Of a DNA stretch of 64,000 nt, positions 52,272 to 64,000 are shown piece by piece. The notes beneath the pieces are model-generated. The model worked only from the letters and a program-made list of their open reading frames with translations, did no database searches and was not told where the DNA came from. Every line of letters begins with the position of its first letter. Position 1 is the first letter of the stretch. Made by a program: the position numbers and the translations under genes. The stretch comes from Puffinus mauretanicus (Eukaryota; Chordata; Aves; Procellariiformes; Procellariidae): contig JAJKFH010001865.1 in NCBI GenBank assembly GCA_023333565.1, forward strand, positions 6,076,001 to 6,140,000. Reading direction: 5' to 3'.

Positions 52272-52486
52272 CATAAACCATTGCCCAGGTCTGAGACTAA
52301 GGGTAGATCCAGCCACACCCAGGCTTCTTTTTGAGAAGGAGTTTAGAAAACAAAAGGGTCTACTCTGAACCTCGTGACCCAACGGGAGGTCCTTCCTATC
52401 CCTTTCTGTATTAGACATAAACCGTTGTCCAAGTCTGAGACTAAGATTGACTCTCCTGAACCTCGTGACTCAATGGGAGGGTCCCC
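52272..52486. repeat. Diverged direct duplication within the LTR-like element
   Basis: CATAAACC...GTCTGAGACTAAG occurs at 52272-52301 and again from 52416. CTGAACCTCGTGAC...GGGAGG occurs near 52365-52388 and near 52455-52480. The first copy carries about 60 extra bp between its two parts, so the second is a deletion variant. Confidence 0.85.
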
Positions 52487-52545
52487 CTTTTACCTTTTAC
52501 CTTTTTACCTTTTTACCTTTTATCTTTTAACCCTTTTACTCTTAA
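52487..52545. repeat. TTTTACC-type pyrimidine-rich tandem tract
   Basis: Several imperfect 7-8-bp units (CTTTTTAC, CTTTTAT, CCTTTTAC) run in series directly after the duplicated blocks. Confidence 0.8.
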
Positions 52546-52700
52546 TCTCTGTACAAATCATTCCAACACAATTCTAATACAATTTTCCCCCCTGTGTAAC
52601 TTAATCCATGTAATAAGTAATAGAGTGAACTTTGCCATCAAATTCTGTCAAGTCACGTTTCTATAAATTTCTATTAAAATCACCCTTTGCCAATACCTCG

Positions 52701-55273
52701 CCAGTGATTCTTTACGTGGCCTTAAAACCATCCACTCATGACAAGGTGTTAGCAGTCATGGGTCAGAGAAAAGGATGGGATCCAAAAAGAGTCAGGAGAC
52801 AATGCGACATAAAGATTTTGTTTTGGATGGTGGACTCACATAAGTCTTCTGTGCAATAACAGGTATCAAGGAAAAGCATGGGAAAATGCCATTATGATGG
52901 ATAGGGTTATAGGATGCAGGAAAGACTAGAAAAAGACGGAAATACAATTTAAGACTAAAAATTAGTAAGCTATCATTTTGATAGGCAGAAAAGAATAACT
53001 CAAGAACAGTGGGTGGATTGATGTGCCCCATTGACATGAGAACATTGTGGCACTGAACTGAAATTTTAATCCTTCAGCTGTGGGAGGGATGAAAGATGAC
53101 TGGAAGAGAGGAAGAGATACCAGGCAGAAGAAGCAGAGCAGCAGAGCACATCACTTGTATCAGTTTCTTCTGAATGGATATTGGGGTACCTCTAGGCTCT
53201 CAGACCACAAAAGCTCCAAGTTCCTCGCTTGGGGACACACATCAGCTGTGTCCAGACTCTGCACTGGACCAAGACCCAGGCATGGATCCGACCGCCCTAC
53301 CACTAAGGCAAGGTGGCAAGGCCATTGAAAGGATACCTGGGTACACACCCCAAAACCAGCCTCAGGGCATGTTATTCAGCATCTTATTCTGAACAAGGTG
53401 GGGACCAGGACCCTGTGGCAGACTGTGCTCCTTGCCAGTCACTATGTGTGTTCCCAGTGAAAGACAGTAGGAAGTTAAAAAAGAAACTGCTTGAGAAAGC
53501 AGCTCAACTTCTCATTTTTAGTTTACCTTGGCTTGGCCTTCCAAGATTCTCAAAGGAAAAATAATATCTTAAAACTTTAATTCAAAGGCTGCACAGTATT
53601 CTCAAATATATTCAGTAAAGGGGATAATGTCAATATCAACAACATTTAGAAGCACTCTGAGCAGAAATTTGTATGTTCTTTTGAAATAAGTATATTACCT
53701 AAAAAAAAGTGCTTCTCTTGCCAATTTCTAACTGAAACATGCCCTAAGAGTGTGAATTTTAGGCCCTTCTGAAATGGGGTGACAAAGTTAATTTTTATAC
53801 AAGTTTCCATTAAGTGATACCATTCCATTTATGGAAATGGCAGCGGAGTCTACTTTGTTTGTTTGTTTGCAAACTGTCTTTGGTATTATCTGTCAAACCT
53901 TAATTAAACATACTTTGGTATCATATAAAAAGTGTGCATATGCACCAACTAAGCAGAAGAGTTAATTAGCTGAAATATGCCAGCTCCATACCAAGGGAAC
54001 TATGAATATTCATTGGCTCAGTTACACAACAGGCAATCAACTATTCTGTTTATGAATTATGTCAATAATGCCATCAGTTATTGTGTATTTTCTCAGAAAG
54101 TGATTTTTAAAAAACATTCTAAGCTCAGAGTTCTGGTCTTTTGAGAAGTATACACACACATACATACCATATATATGTATTTAGAAGTATATATACATAT
54201 CTGAAATTATTCTGGAGCTGCTGAGCACCAGTGTACATTTAAAAATGTGAGAGTGCATGTGCTTCTCAAACCATCAATGTCATACCCTACACGGGGTTCA
54301 GCAGGTAGGAACTGGACTCGGCAGCTCACACGGAGTGCTGTTCATACACTCAGGACGCAAAGCAGTGAGCACGCAGCACCACGCGGCACCACCTTTTCTG
54401 CAAGCCCATGGGACAGTTATGCAACTGGACTCGAGGCATGCAGAGTCAGTATTCGTGAGAAAAGTCACTCCTTCAGGCTGAAAGGGGAGTAGGAAATTAG
54501 AGCATGGCAGAGGGAAAACCAGTTCTAACGCAGAAGCGAAGAACTATCCAAATTTCAAAACCAAACCAATCTAAAATTTTGCTTTGCGTGTGGTCAGTCT
54601 ATATGGATAGAGGTAATTTCTTTTTTCACCCTTCGTTTCATGGAGTTATGATCTAAAAGCAGCTGTATTATCCTACAGCTCTGCTGAAACTTGTCATCAT
54701 TTACTCCTGTATGCCACCACTTACGGTTGTTGTGTTGTGTGTAAAAATGGCCACAGAAGATGAGAGAGAATAAGTCCCTACATCTCCCTAGAGCTCATCT
54801 GTATTTCTTTGGCGTTTTCCCACAATAACCTCTAGTTTCTTCCTACTCAAAGCCCTAGCTATTAAGAATTAAATTGCTTGTAAGGAGATGCCTTGCATCA
54901 CTGAACTGTTCTTACAGACGATTACTGAAAGGCCTCTGAAAATTCCCAAAGGTGGCCAGTGTATTTCTCCTGTGGGCACCTGCGACAGCTTCAGGACTGT
55001 GGGAAAAGGGAACATAGAGGAAAGCAGAAGCTGTGCCAGAACCAGAACAAGTTACACCAAAAGGCTGGTGGCTGTGGGCAAAAATGAGCAGGCAAAACCA
55101 AACCCCAGTCTATATGTCAATACAACCCATGTTACATTGTTAACGCTCATGTAGATATGTAAATATTTATTGATGTTTCTTCTACAGATTAAGGTCACTT
55201 CTCTCCATAATTTCTGAACATGTACATAATCAAATTATGAATGTTCATTTTCATACTTACCATTATACCAAAA
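52701..55273. other. Stretch without a recognised gene
   Basis: Short open frames only, no repeat ends. The (CA)/(TA) patches near 54152-54200 are simple sequence. Confidence 0.5.
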
Positions 55274-55393
55274 ATGCAGCGTTATTACCATCTGTTTTAT
55301 ACAGTCTTTATTGCGGACTGCAGAGAGAAATGTTCGCGGGGCTCTCTAAGCTGCAAAAATAACAGTCCGCAGGTAAGTTGTAAGTCAGGGTAA
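55274..55393 (+). other. Candidate small ORF or exon with a perfect splice donor
   Basis: An ATG at 55274 opens a 39-codon frame ending at 55393. It contains a Cys-rich segment (D-C-R-E-K-C-S-R-G-S-L-S-C) encoded at 55316-55354. Inside it a perfect CAG/GTAAGT donor follows 55372, and an acceptor-like TTTTATACAG ends at 55304. The same frame is open across that 68-bp interval while the other two contain stops. The interval also has an 8-bp inverted repeat, GCGGACTG (55313-55320) and CAGTCCGC (55363-55370). CpG codons are kept in otherwise AT-rich DNA. No protein family is recognised and no partner exon is visible, so chance is a real alternative. Confidence 0.2.
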
Positions 55394-55832
55394 CTAGTAT
55401 GTTCCCTAAATATGTAATATAAATATTGTATGATCTTTAGGATTCTTTCCAGTTTGTTTGAAAATTAGTGAAACTCAAAGTATTCATAGTATTTCCTTTG
55501 GTGGCAGGAATCATTGTGTTTACAAATCATTTTCTTGCATTATGGCAATCAGGATCTGTTAAACCAGTTATGATTTCCCAAGTCTTAAGGAATAGTAAAC
55601 GAATATCATGTAATTATGTAATTGAAAATATTATAGCATATATGGGAGTGGAAATAATGGCCCAGAAGGAAGTTTTAATTCTAGTACTTCTTTAATTTTG
55701 AGAGATTGCTGTGTATGGGCAGGTCAGGGAAAGAGCGGGGTGTGTGGCATTTCGCAGGACTCAGAAAAACCAAGCTGTTCCCCTGGCCCTGCTCCTCCTT
55801 CACATTGCCTGACACTGGGCTCTGACTTCGCA
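55394..55832. other. AT-rich stretch, nothing recognised
   Basis: Only a 75-codon open frame without motif (55468-55695). Confidence 0.5.
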
Positions 55833-55958
55833 GGATCACAGACTGGCTGAGGTTGAAGGGACTTCTGGAGGTCATCTGGTCCAACCCCTCTGCTCAAGCA
55901 GGCACCTAGAGACGGCTGCCCAGGACCACGTCCAGACGGCTTTTGAATATCTCTAAGA
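55833..55958 (-). mobile_element. Short CR1 3'-end fragment
   Basis: The + strand reads as the reverse complement of a CR1 3' end: GGTTGAAGGGACTTCTGG, GGTCATCTGGTCCAACCCC, then GGACCACGTCCAGACGGC and TTTTGAATATCTCTAAG. Similarity stops near 55958. The tail octamers are worn. It belongs to a different CR1 3'-end type from the copies at 1-2520 and 48602-49515. No coding capacity remains. Confidence 0.85.
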
Positions 55959-58900
55959 CTTGCCACATGGGTGCTTGCTGTTTGGGCTAATGGCACAGCT
56001 GACAACTGTGTAACACAGTTGTAACCTTATATGTGGATTAACAGTGTTAGGAAATGAGAACCATAAATATCTCGTGATAGCAAATGAATGGAGAGAAACG
56101 GGAATCGGTTCTATTGCTGCTGCTCAGTACAGAGGGGTCTAGTGAGTACAGGCACTTCTGCTCATTTCCCAAGACTTTGATCTGTCTCCCTTAGGTTTAC
56201 ATAATTTATCCCTTGTAAACCCACAGTCTACACCCAGCCTTTCACAGTCCCTCAGGTCCTTGCATCCAGCTTCATTTTCTCTTCTCTTTCAATTTGCTGC
56301 TTCCTTGCCCTTAGTATACTCTGACTTTCTTTACAGCCAGACACAAATTAGTCACACAGACGTTGTCATGCCTGCTTACCACTGGCTTCTGGCTTTCTTT
56401 TTGCTTAGTTGTCCAGTCTTCTTTTCTTTCTGGGTGGTATTTCATCTTTCTGTTTCTCCAGTCCCAGCATTTCCTTGATATCCTGTATGATTCCTGTTCA
56501 TCTTCTCATGCCATGTGGCCATGTGCATTTTCCCCATTCATCTAGTTCCTGTCTTGATTAAATTTTGTGTGTTCTACAGAAACACCCACACTCAACAAAA
56601 ACCCAGTCCCAGTATATCGTAGTTTCTCCTCCTACCTCCTTTTCCTTGAATCCAATAGCTGATTCCTTTTTTCTAACATCTTCTGTGATACCTTCTTCTT
56701 AAAAAGATCTCCATCCTGAAGTTAGAACAGATGCAGCATTTTCAAGAACAAATTTCTGACGTGCAAGCTTTCAAAAGCTTATAACCTTGAACAGCTTGTC
56801 CTGTACCACAGTTCTCCATGCCCTCAGTTGTGCTGACACAACTCTTTATTAAGCTACATGTTAAACCAGATCTCTGAAGCCTCCAAAATTGAAGTGTTTG
56901 GCTGATTTGACATTTTCCCCAAGATATTCGAAGAGAAATATGATAAACATAGAAAATTTCAAACTCCATATTGAAGAAATTAAAGCTTAAAAGCAGTTGA
57001 GAATATTATCTTCCAGTGCACGATGTTGGACATCCTTAAATAAAAATTCCCACATGACACCTAGTAAGACAAGGCACAATCTATAAAGGCTTCTCTCTTC
57101 TGTTCATTCAACAGCCCTGACTTTGCTGTAAAGCAAATCTACAGTTTAATGGTACAACCTGTAATGTTAGTAATCTCCTGAAATAACTGAGATTAGTGAA
57201 CCAAGGAACATCTACAGAGTGCATGGTCTGTTGCCACTCAAGGAGTAGCATGAGACCTGTTCCTTTTACAAATATGTATTTTTTGGAGTACATGCTTGAT
57301 CTCAAACAATGAGGAAGAGACCGTATGCATTTTCTGCTTTCTTGTTTGCACTGAGGAAAATATCATCAAAGTAGAATACAAGCTCTAAGAATTTGTGCTG
57401 GGAGGCATTCTGTTTGCCTACCTAACAAAAATGAATTGTGCACAATGATCTTGATGGTGTTTGGCCTAGACGAAACCCCTTAACACAAAGAGATTACTGA
57501 GAAAAATAGAAAGGACTTCCAAGACAGGAACATAACGCTGCTGTTTGATCTTACCAAATAGACCACGTAAGCAATGATTAAAATGCAATTTTTCAAAAAG
57601 AAAAGATGCAATAGTAATTGCTTTTTTTGCCAAGTCAGGAAAAGCCCTTAAAGACATGAGATAATCCACTGACATGGATAAGAATGCAAAGTATTTGTTT
57701 CCTTACAGGCATCTGTTGATCAAGGCAGATGAGAAGACCAACCAGTCTATACACTTACCTGTTCTCAAATGCGGATGAACGGTAACTTTATTCTCAGTTT
57801 CAGAAGATCTAAAAACTCAGCAAAATCGATCATTGGATGCAATGATATTCTTCCGATGTTTGTGTTTTTATCAAAACTTCTAAAAAAATTCTCAACAGAG
57901 AAGCAAAACCAAAAGAGAAAAACATATTGGCGATTTAATAGAAAGAGGTACTGACCAGCCAAGGAATATAAAGAAATATGAATTCTCTAATATTAATTTA
58001 TATGGGATGGATAAATTATAATGGAAATTTTTTAAGTATAAAAAAGAACAAACATAAGAAAACCCACCCACCAAAAAAACCAGTAAATAACTAACTCCCT
58101 TCCTCTCCACCCCCAAATTCCCCCCCACACACTGGTATTTTCCAATTCATTGTAACCAGGTGTTCTAATTTAAACAGGAACAGTAATTTTCACTTAGTAG
58201 TTTTGTATGTTAAGACTCATTTAACACTGTATGTACATTTGCAATGAACATCCTACTCCTCTTCTGTGTAAGTTACAGAACAGAAGTCATTCACTGTGTG
58301 GTAGAGTCCTGTTTTCTAAGCTTTGCCCCAGTTTCTCTGTAAACTAGTATGGTACTTCATACCTGTATTTAAACCAAAGCTGGATTGTGATGAAATTTGA
58401 TACATAACAGCACAGATGCTTTGCATACTTCCTCTTTCATGTAGTTTCAGACATTGGTCTCTCCATGATCATGAACATATTCAGCCTATTTCAACGGTTT
58501 CTTCTCACTTCTCTTTTATCAAGGCTTCTTCCATAGCTATTCGTCTTAACTTCCCGCACAGCTCTTGTCTCCTTACTCAAATTAATGTCCATTATATACC
58601 TCTCTTGTTGACATTTATGTATCCTCCTTATTCGAAAAAAGGCCTTCCTTTATTTTGGGTTTGGGTGTGTTTGGTGGGTGTGTGGTGGTGTGCGGGTATG
58701 CACACACGCATACACGCTTCTCTGACTCACCTACCCCTTTTAGAAATACATGCAGGATCTTGAGAAAATGTTAGTAGAATATAATAAAAGCATTTTCTTT
58801 AAAACATTTCAATCTGTTGTCAATCTTATCCAGATGATCTTCCTTTGTCAAACAGCATATAGACAGCCCTGTGCTGAAAATATATGCACATGGAAAGAGA

Positions 58901-61900
58901 TACTATAATCTGAAAATCGGTTGTAAGAAAGACAACTGGATCAAAGCAGGATTAAAATTTCTAACCGTTAGATAAAGCTAGCATAATAAGATCGCCAAAT
59001 AGTTTCCCACCCTTTTTCTGCAGTGTTGCTTGTTATTCTTTTCTTTTGTTTTTCTTGCAGAGAACTTTTTGTTATTACGCAGTATTTAACAAATACTTCT
59101 TTAGTGCCTTCTTGGAATTCAGTGAAAAAGGAGATTAATAGATAAAGGTCTGAGAATAGACATAAACAATCTGTTGCATACTTTGGGATCTGTAGTTCAA
59201 TGGACGTATTTAGACAAGCATTTTTATAATAAAAAGCTGTCCTCCCAGTGTAGTATTGGCATCACTGTATGAATGTGAAGTAAAAGAATTTAAATTCAAG
59301 AGGAAATATTGTTAATGAGGAAGAACATGCTTTCTCGCTGAGTTAAAAGTTGACTCTCCTATTACGGAGTATCACAAATGTGCTGAAATGAATCCCAAGT
59401 AATGCATCTCTGTGATTATTACAGTCATTTAATTCACTCTTTCTGTCAGGTCTTTTCCTCCTATTAAGAATTATTAATAACTCACATATAATTTCACACT
59501 GCTTACCTTTTCTACAAGGTTGGCTGATCTGCATATCAGCTTCTAACTAAAATCCTTACACTGTTGAAGGGAAAGAAGAAGAAATTTCCTTCAACTGCAC
59601 AGTGACTTGTTTACAGACTAAATATATATTCTAATTAGATCCCTACAGTGAAAAAGATATTTTAATATTAAAAGGTATAAAGTAAGATTGAACTTGAACC
59701 ATGTAGGTACACCTGGAATATAATATAGGGTCTGGAAGGGAATATATGGAACATAACGTAGTCCTGTAGTGGGCTAAGTCAAAAAAGAGTCTCAGGCATC
59801 TGTGCACTTAGAGCTAAATCTAGGGATATGGTTAAAGAGGGAGAAAGCTGGATATAAGTCCAATTTTATTTTGGTTTTGTGTTAATATACTTCCTAGTTA
59901 AAGGCTTTAAGGATCATTCTGGAAAAGCATGCCTCTAAATTATAGTACCTCAAAGTTATAAATGGTATGAAAGGAGGAGCTGGACAATAGCTGACTGCCA
60001 AATTTTTGTTCCCGGTCAGAATTGCCAATGAAGTACACTCAGTTTTGGGATACGCCTTTAGTGGCATGCGGAAATAACCCAACTGTAAGAAGGATTTCAG
60101 AATACCTTTCCTGCCCAAAACCTTTTTCATATCGGACTAATTCTACCAAATGCTTGACTCAAAAAATCTGAATGTTGAAAAAAATTAGGTTAGGTTCAGC
60201 TGCTGAGCCTTAAAATGTAGAAATGCTGGAATGGCGAATTTTGTTTCTCTAGTAGGGACACTAAGCTGAGGTGTAGGGCTGAGTGGCTGGCACTGCTGGT
60301 CTACAGTTGGTCTGCTGTGTAGCTTTTCCCCGCTGTGGGACAGGGGTACTAGTATTCTGACCTATTGGTTCGCACTGACTGTACATTACTGTTCAGATAC
60401 AAAGTAGGTGGACACAAAGAGACAGGAAAAGTATAGTAGGTAACATTTATACTAATCAGTGTATATCTCTACTGAGCCTGAAATGTGGATGAGCTCTAAC
60501 ATCAACAGGTGACCCTGCAGCTATTTTGCTGTGTCGTTACGGGCAATATCACAGGAAAGTATTATCTAAGGTAAGATTTATGGAGATAAAGAAAAGGAGT
60601 TTAATACATAGAGGCAAATATACTAAAAACTTGTAGAAAATACAGAATATCTCCTAAACAGCTACTTCATAAAATGTGAGTAAGAGTTCTATTTCCACTT
60701 AGTAGAACACAATTCATATAAATGTTCTGGCAAAAAGTCAAATTTCCTGGAAAGGAAAATGAATACAGGCTCTGCATATGGGCAAACGTACTTCCAGTGG
60801 CAGTTGCACCTTAATTGATTCTGATCCACTTGGAAAATTCATCTTCGTATGAAATTATTTTTATTGATTGTGAAAGGCACTCCCAGGCTGCCTTTCTGCT
60901 CTCATTTATGTCAATGCAATGCCATTCAATTCAGCAGAGTTGAACAGAGAGCAGAATTGGGCCCCCAGTGCCCAATCCAGGAAGAGGGAGACTTACAACT
61001 CATCCGTCAATATGACATTTCCTATCCTCAGGCATACGAATATGGTTCTGACTGCAACTTTAGGCAAAAAAGAACTTGAAGAGAATATTTTTAAGTTTAT
61101 GTTTGTCTGATGCCTGAGACAACTTTGCAAAAAAGTGATTTATTTACCACAAGACATAAGTTCAGGCTGGATCATGAATCAGTTTTACCAGACTCTATAC
61201 AGGATTTTGGTACACATACTTCCTGCAACTTTCATCTGTGAAGTTCAATGGGAAAAAATTAATTCTGGATTATTCTATTGGTCTGATATCAGAGTGTTTC
61301 TTTTTAGAAAGCGAACATTTTCCCAGATGAGCAGATGAAATGCAGTGATATTTTTTAATCTAAATATAAAGCATACTGCAGTATCTGTGAAGCCATCCTT
61401 ATTTGACTAGCGGCAGACAGCAATTTTTAACATTATATTTTTATAGTAGTAATGTTAAGGATGTAGCTTGCTTCAGGCATGTGTATAGGCTGTTTGGCAT
61501 TAGCACGCCAGGGCAGCTGGCGTTGATGCTGAAAGGCAGCATCCTGCTCTCACCTTGCCCTGGGCCGATTACTCCTCTGCTTCTGCCTCCCTGTTTCTTG
61601 TGCCATGCAAAGAACCAGAGTGAGCAACTAACTCAGAGAAAGATGAAAAGACCTAAGCTCCTCAGCTTAATTCACAACAAAGGCTGCGGAGTATTTGCCT
61701 GACATAGAGGAAGTGTGGAGCAACACCAGCCGCAAGTTCAGTGGCAGTGCTGGTCTCTGGTGGCCCAAAGTGCGTGTGCATCACTCGCCCCATGTCAGCA
61801 GAAGGTATGTCCCCCTTTCTATTTCCATCCCTTGTGACTGCGTCAAAACCTTCCAAATGGGAACTGAGTAATTCAAAGCATGTAATGGTCTTTCCGAGTC

Positions 61901-61978
61901 TGCAAACCAGAAAACAACAAAGAAATGTGAACTGTTTCTAGTCACCGTAGTGATGCACTGCTTGAAACCCAACAACAC
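55959..61978. other. AT-rich stretch, nothing recognised
   Basis: A GT/GGG-rich patch lies at 58657-58700, followed by CACACACGCATACACGC. Otherwise only short open frames without motifs. Confidence 0.5.
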
Positions 61979-62000
61979 AATAATAATAATAATAATAATA
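61979..62000. repeat. (AAT)n microsatellite
   Basis: Seven uninterrupted AAT units. Confidence 0.9.
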
Positions 62001-64000
62001 GTTTATATGACCTGTTTCAGAAATAACTTGCAGATTTATCTTTATCCTGTGTGTCAGTCGGGAACTGAACACACATATGGACAATCCACGCAATGTAACC
62101 ACAGTCTTGATTTTCCTGCTAATTCACAACATAGCAATAGCATTATTAACCCAAATTATAAGAACTACAGAAAAGTAGATAATTCTGCCAGCAAATTTGG
62201 GGGTGCAGGAGGATGGGGAGAAATGGGAAGACACAGATGCCTGTTGTTTTGTAAATGTCTCTGTAGTAAAAGACCCTATGATTTTTCTTGATAAATGTTA
62301 TTCCTTTCTGTTTAAATTCTCTCTCTCCCCCTCTAAACATTTCTTACTACCACATCTGTTCTATGCCAATGCCTCTTCAAAACTAACCTACTCCTCCTGT
62401 TCTTCAGACACCTCCATGCCTCCTGCAGCTTGTGTACCACACAGGGATCTCCTTTCTGAGTCCTGACAGGCCCTCTGTCAGCTCCCATCCCCACAATGTC
62501 CCACTTAACTTCAGTTTGTCTCCTTTTATTGTTCTCTTTTTAGCAACTGAAATTAATCAGGGTCTCCCCCCACGGTTTTCTCAAATCCTTGTGTCTCTCA
62601 ATCTCCTGAGCTCCTCTCCCACCCCATCCCAGTGAGCCGCTCAGCCGCTCCAAGGTGGTGATGGAGAGTGCCCAGTGCTGCCTGGGCCACCTCACAGATC
62701 CCCCGTCTGCTCACCCCGTTGCCTTTCCTCCTTCCACAGGTGAGACTGCAAAGCGGAAAGTGCAGAGAGAAGGTGGGAGGAGGACATAACTACGCTACAG
62801 AGCTCAGCCTGGGACATGTCTTCACATCCTGTAATACAATCACGCCAACAGGGAATAGCTACGCTCTACACAAAATATTTCTGTAAACCTCCTATTTTTA
62901 TAAGCACAAGAGTGGCGGGGAAGATCAAAAAGAGCCAAAACACTAACTCTGTTGTGAAGACTCGGCACACAGACCACAAGAAAAAATGTCCTGCAGTTTG
63001 TCTTTTTGCAGAATGCTTTGACAAACACTGCTTTTTATAAACCTTGTCTAACATATATTTCATATAATTCTTTTGAAAATGACTCATTTGGCCTTTACAT
63101 TGAAAAAAAAAAAAAAAAAAAAAGCAACTGCAAAGGCTATATTTTAGCAGTGCTATTGCAATCTAATTTTTATTCCTGTAGTATAAACTGTAGAGCTAAA
63201 GCTGTATGTATCCCTCAATATCCCAGACAACCCTTGATATTCTTTTTCTTTCTACTAAAATCATTGCTTCTTCTTGTATAATTTGTTTTAAAAAAAAAGA
63301 TTTTCTTGTTACATGGAAAATATAATAGTTTCAACTTTAGTCACAGAACAATTTGGATCTCTAGCAGCTCATGTAACCCATTCCTTTGCACCAGGTAAGC
63401 ACAAATTTAATTATCTATAAGAGTTTCTGATAGCTGGCTCTAACTTGCTTATTTACATTGAAATAATTTCCCAAACTCCTGTGATAATTTGCCTCACCCC
63501 TGTACTTGGTAAAGTTTGGTTTTTTTGTTTTTTTTTCTTCAAAAGTTAAGATGACTTTTCCCTCTCTTTATTGTCCTTTACTTAACTATTGGGGGTTTTT
63601 TGCATGCCAGCATTTCAGTTTTCTTTCCTTCCTTTCTTCTCTTATCATGTGTTACTTTTCACTAAACTGTCTCTCAATAAAAAGAGATGCTGAAAGAAAG
63701 ATAGTAAGGACACTGAAAAAAATAAGAAAACAATAACTGAAATTAATTACTGTTATCAATGCTTTGAATTAGGCATTACTGTAGGAAAGAAAGTACAGTT
63801 TCATCTAATTCTTTTCTCTCAGCCAGATTCTGTCACGCTTATTTGTGTTGAGGATTACTTTCCTATTCATGTGATCTCATTGAAAATTAGCACGATTATC
63901 ACTGCAGCAAATATTTCTCACACTGAAAAAGATGGCAGAATCTAGTCTTGAATGATTTTCAAAAATCATAACCCACAGTGGTTCAGTAGATTATTTACCC
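62001..64000. other. AT-rich stretch to the window end, nothing recognised
   Basis: Contains a 21-A run (63103-63123) with no AATAAA or coding sequence upstream. Open frames are at most about 113 codons and lack motifs. Confidence 0.5.
63103..63123. repeat. Poly-A run, 21 bases
   Basis: An uninterrupted A-run. It is not clearly the tail of a retrocopy. Confidence 0.85.

Larger units (their letters stand above)
51368..52700 (+). mobile_element. Probable endogenous retroviral LTR with internal minisatellites
   Basis: A retroviral-type promoter is visible: CCAAT at 51666-51670 and TATAAA at 51684-51689, 14 bp apart, followed by a GC-richer stretch that would be R. A polyadenylation signal ATTAAA lies at 52673-52678. 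Between them are a degenerate 45-53-bp tandem repeat (51998-52135), a duplicated block of about 144-bp spacing (52272-52486) and a TTTTACC tract (52487-52545). I recall similar sequence as dispersed in bird genomes. The left end may be the TGTTAAGC at 51368. No target duplication or right end was located, and no gag/pol/env or clear primer-binding site follows. The limits and family are therefore provisional. Confidence 0.5.

Noticed and set aside
51998..52545. CRISPR-like or satellite array
   Set aside because: Few copies, irregular period and no unique spacers between conserved repeats. Better explained as minisatellites within an LTR-like element of a vertebrate genome.
58657..58696. G-quadruplex motif
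   Set aside because: Four GGG runs exist, but loops of about 10 and 15 bases make a canonical quadruplex unlikely.
63103..63123. Poly-A tail of a processed pseudogene
   Set aside because: No AATAAA or ATTAAA just upstream, no recognisable coding sequence before it and no flanking duplication seen.

Overview
The window looks like non-coding nuclear DNA from a bird. The evidence is CR1 (chicken repeat 1) LINE copies in several age classes, including one ending in the typical octamer tail, and solo long terminal repeats (LTRs) of a type I recall as abundant and avian (TGTCCTGG...CCACGACA). The background is AT-rich, stop-dense and rich in microsatellites. I recognise no host protein-coding gene, tRNA, rRNA or CRISPR array. 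The coding sequence I can identify belongs to retroelements. I cannot name the species or say whether this is intergenic DNA or a very long intron.

Layout. 1-2520 is the decayed 3' part of a CR1 LINE whose start lies outside the window; its tail runs directly into the last ~86 bp of an LTR (to 2606). A long ATC/ATT microsatellite sits at 4458-4556. At 10886-11743 a 520-bp solo LTR on the + strand is nested inside a related LTR on the - strand, with a near-perfect 5-bp target duplication. 28840-29865 (+) and 30170-31310 (-) are two very old, head-on CR1/L3-like LINE relics, recognisable only from reverse-transcriptase fragments. 38280-39560 is the most GC- and CpG-rich stretch and may be regulatory. 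48602-49515 (-) is a younger, 5'-truncated CR1 with a long open reading frame. About 51368-52700 looks like a retroviral LTR (CCAAT and TATAAA boxes, ATTAAA signal) with minisatellites inside it. 55833-55958 (-) is a short CR1 3' end.

The rest is mostly unique-looking AT-rich sequence. Two short splice-site-bounded stretches (26725-26774 and 55305-55372) are exon candidates without support beyond the sequence. The genes do not form a pathway: the recognised coding material is mostly dead retrotransposon sequence. I did not find a convincing new biological system. The observations most worth checking are the nested LTRs, the CR1-LTR junction, the minisatellite-bearing LTR, the CpG-rich block and the small exon candidate near 55.3 kb.
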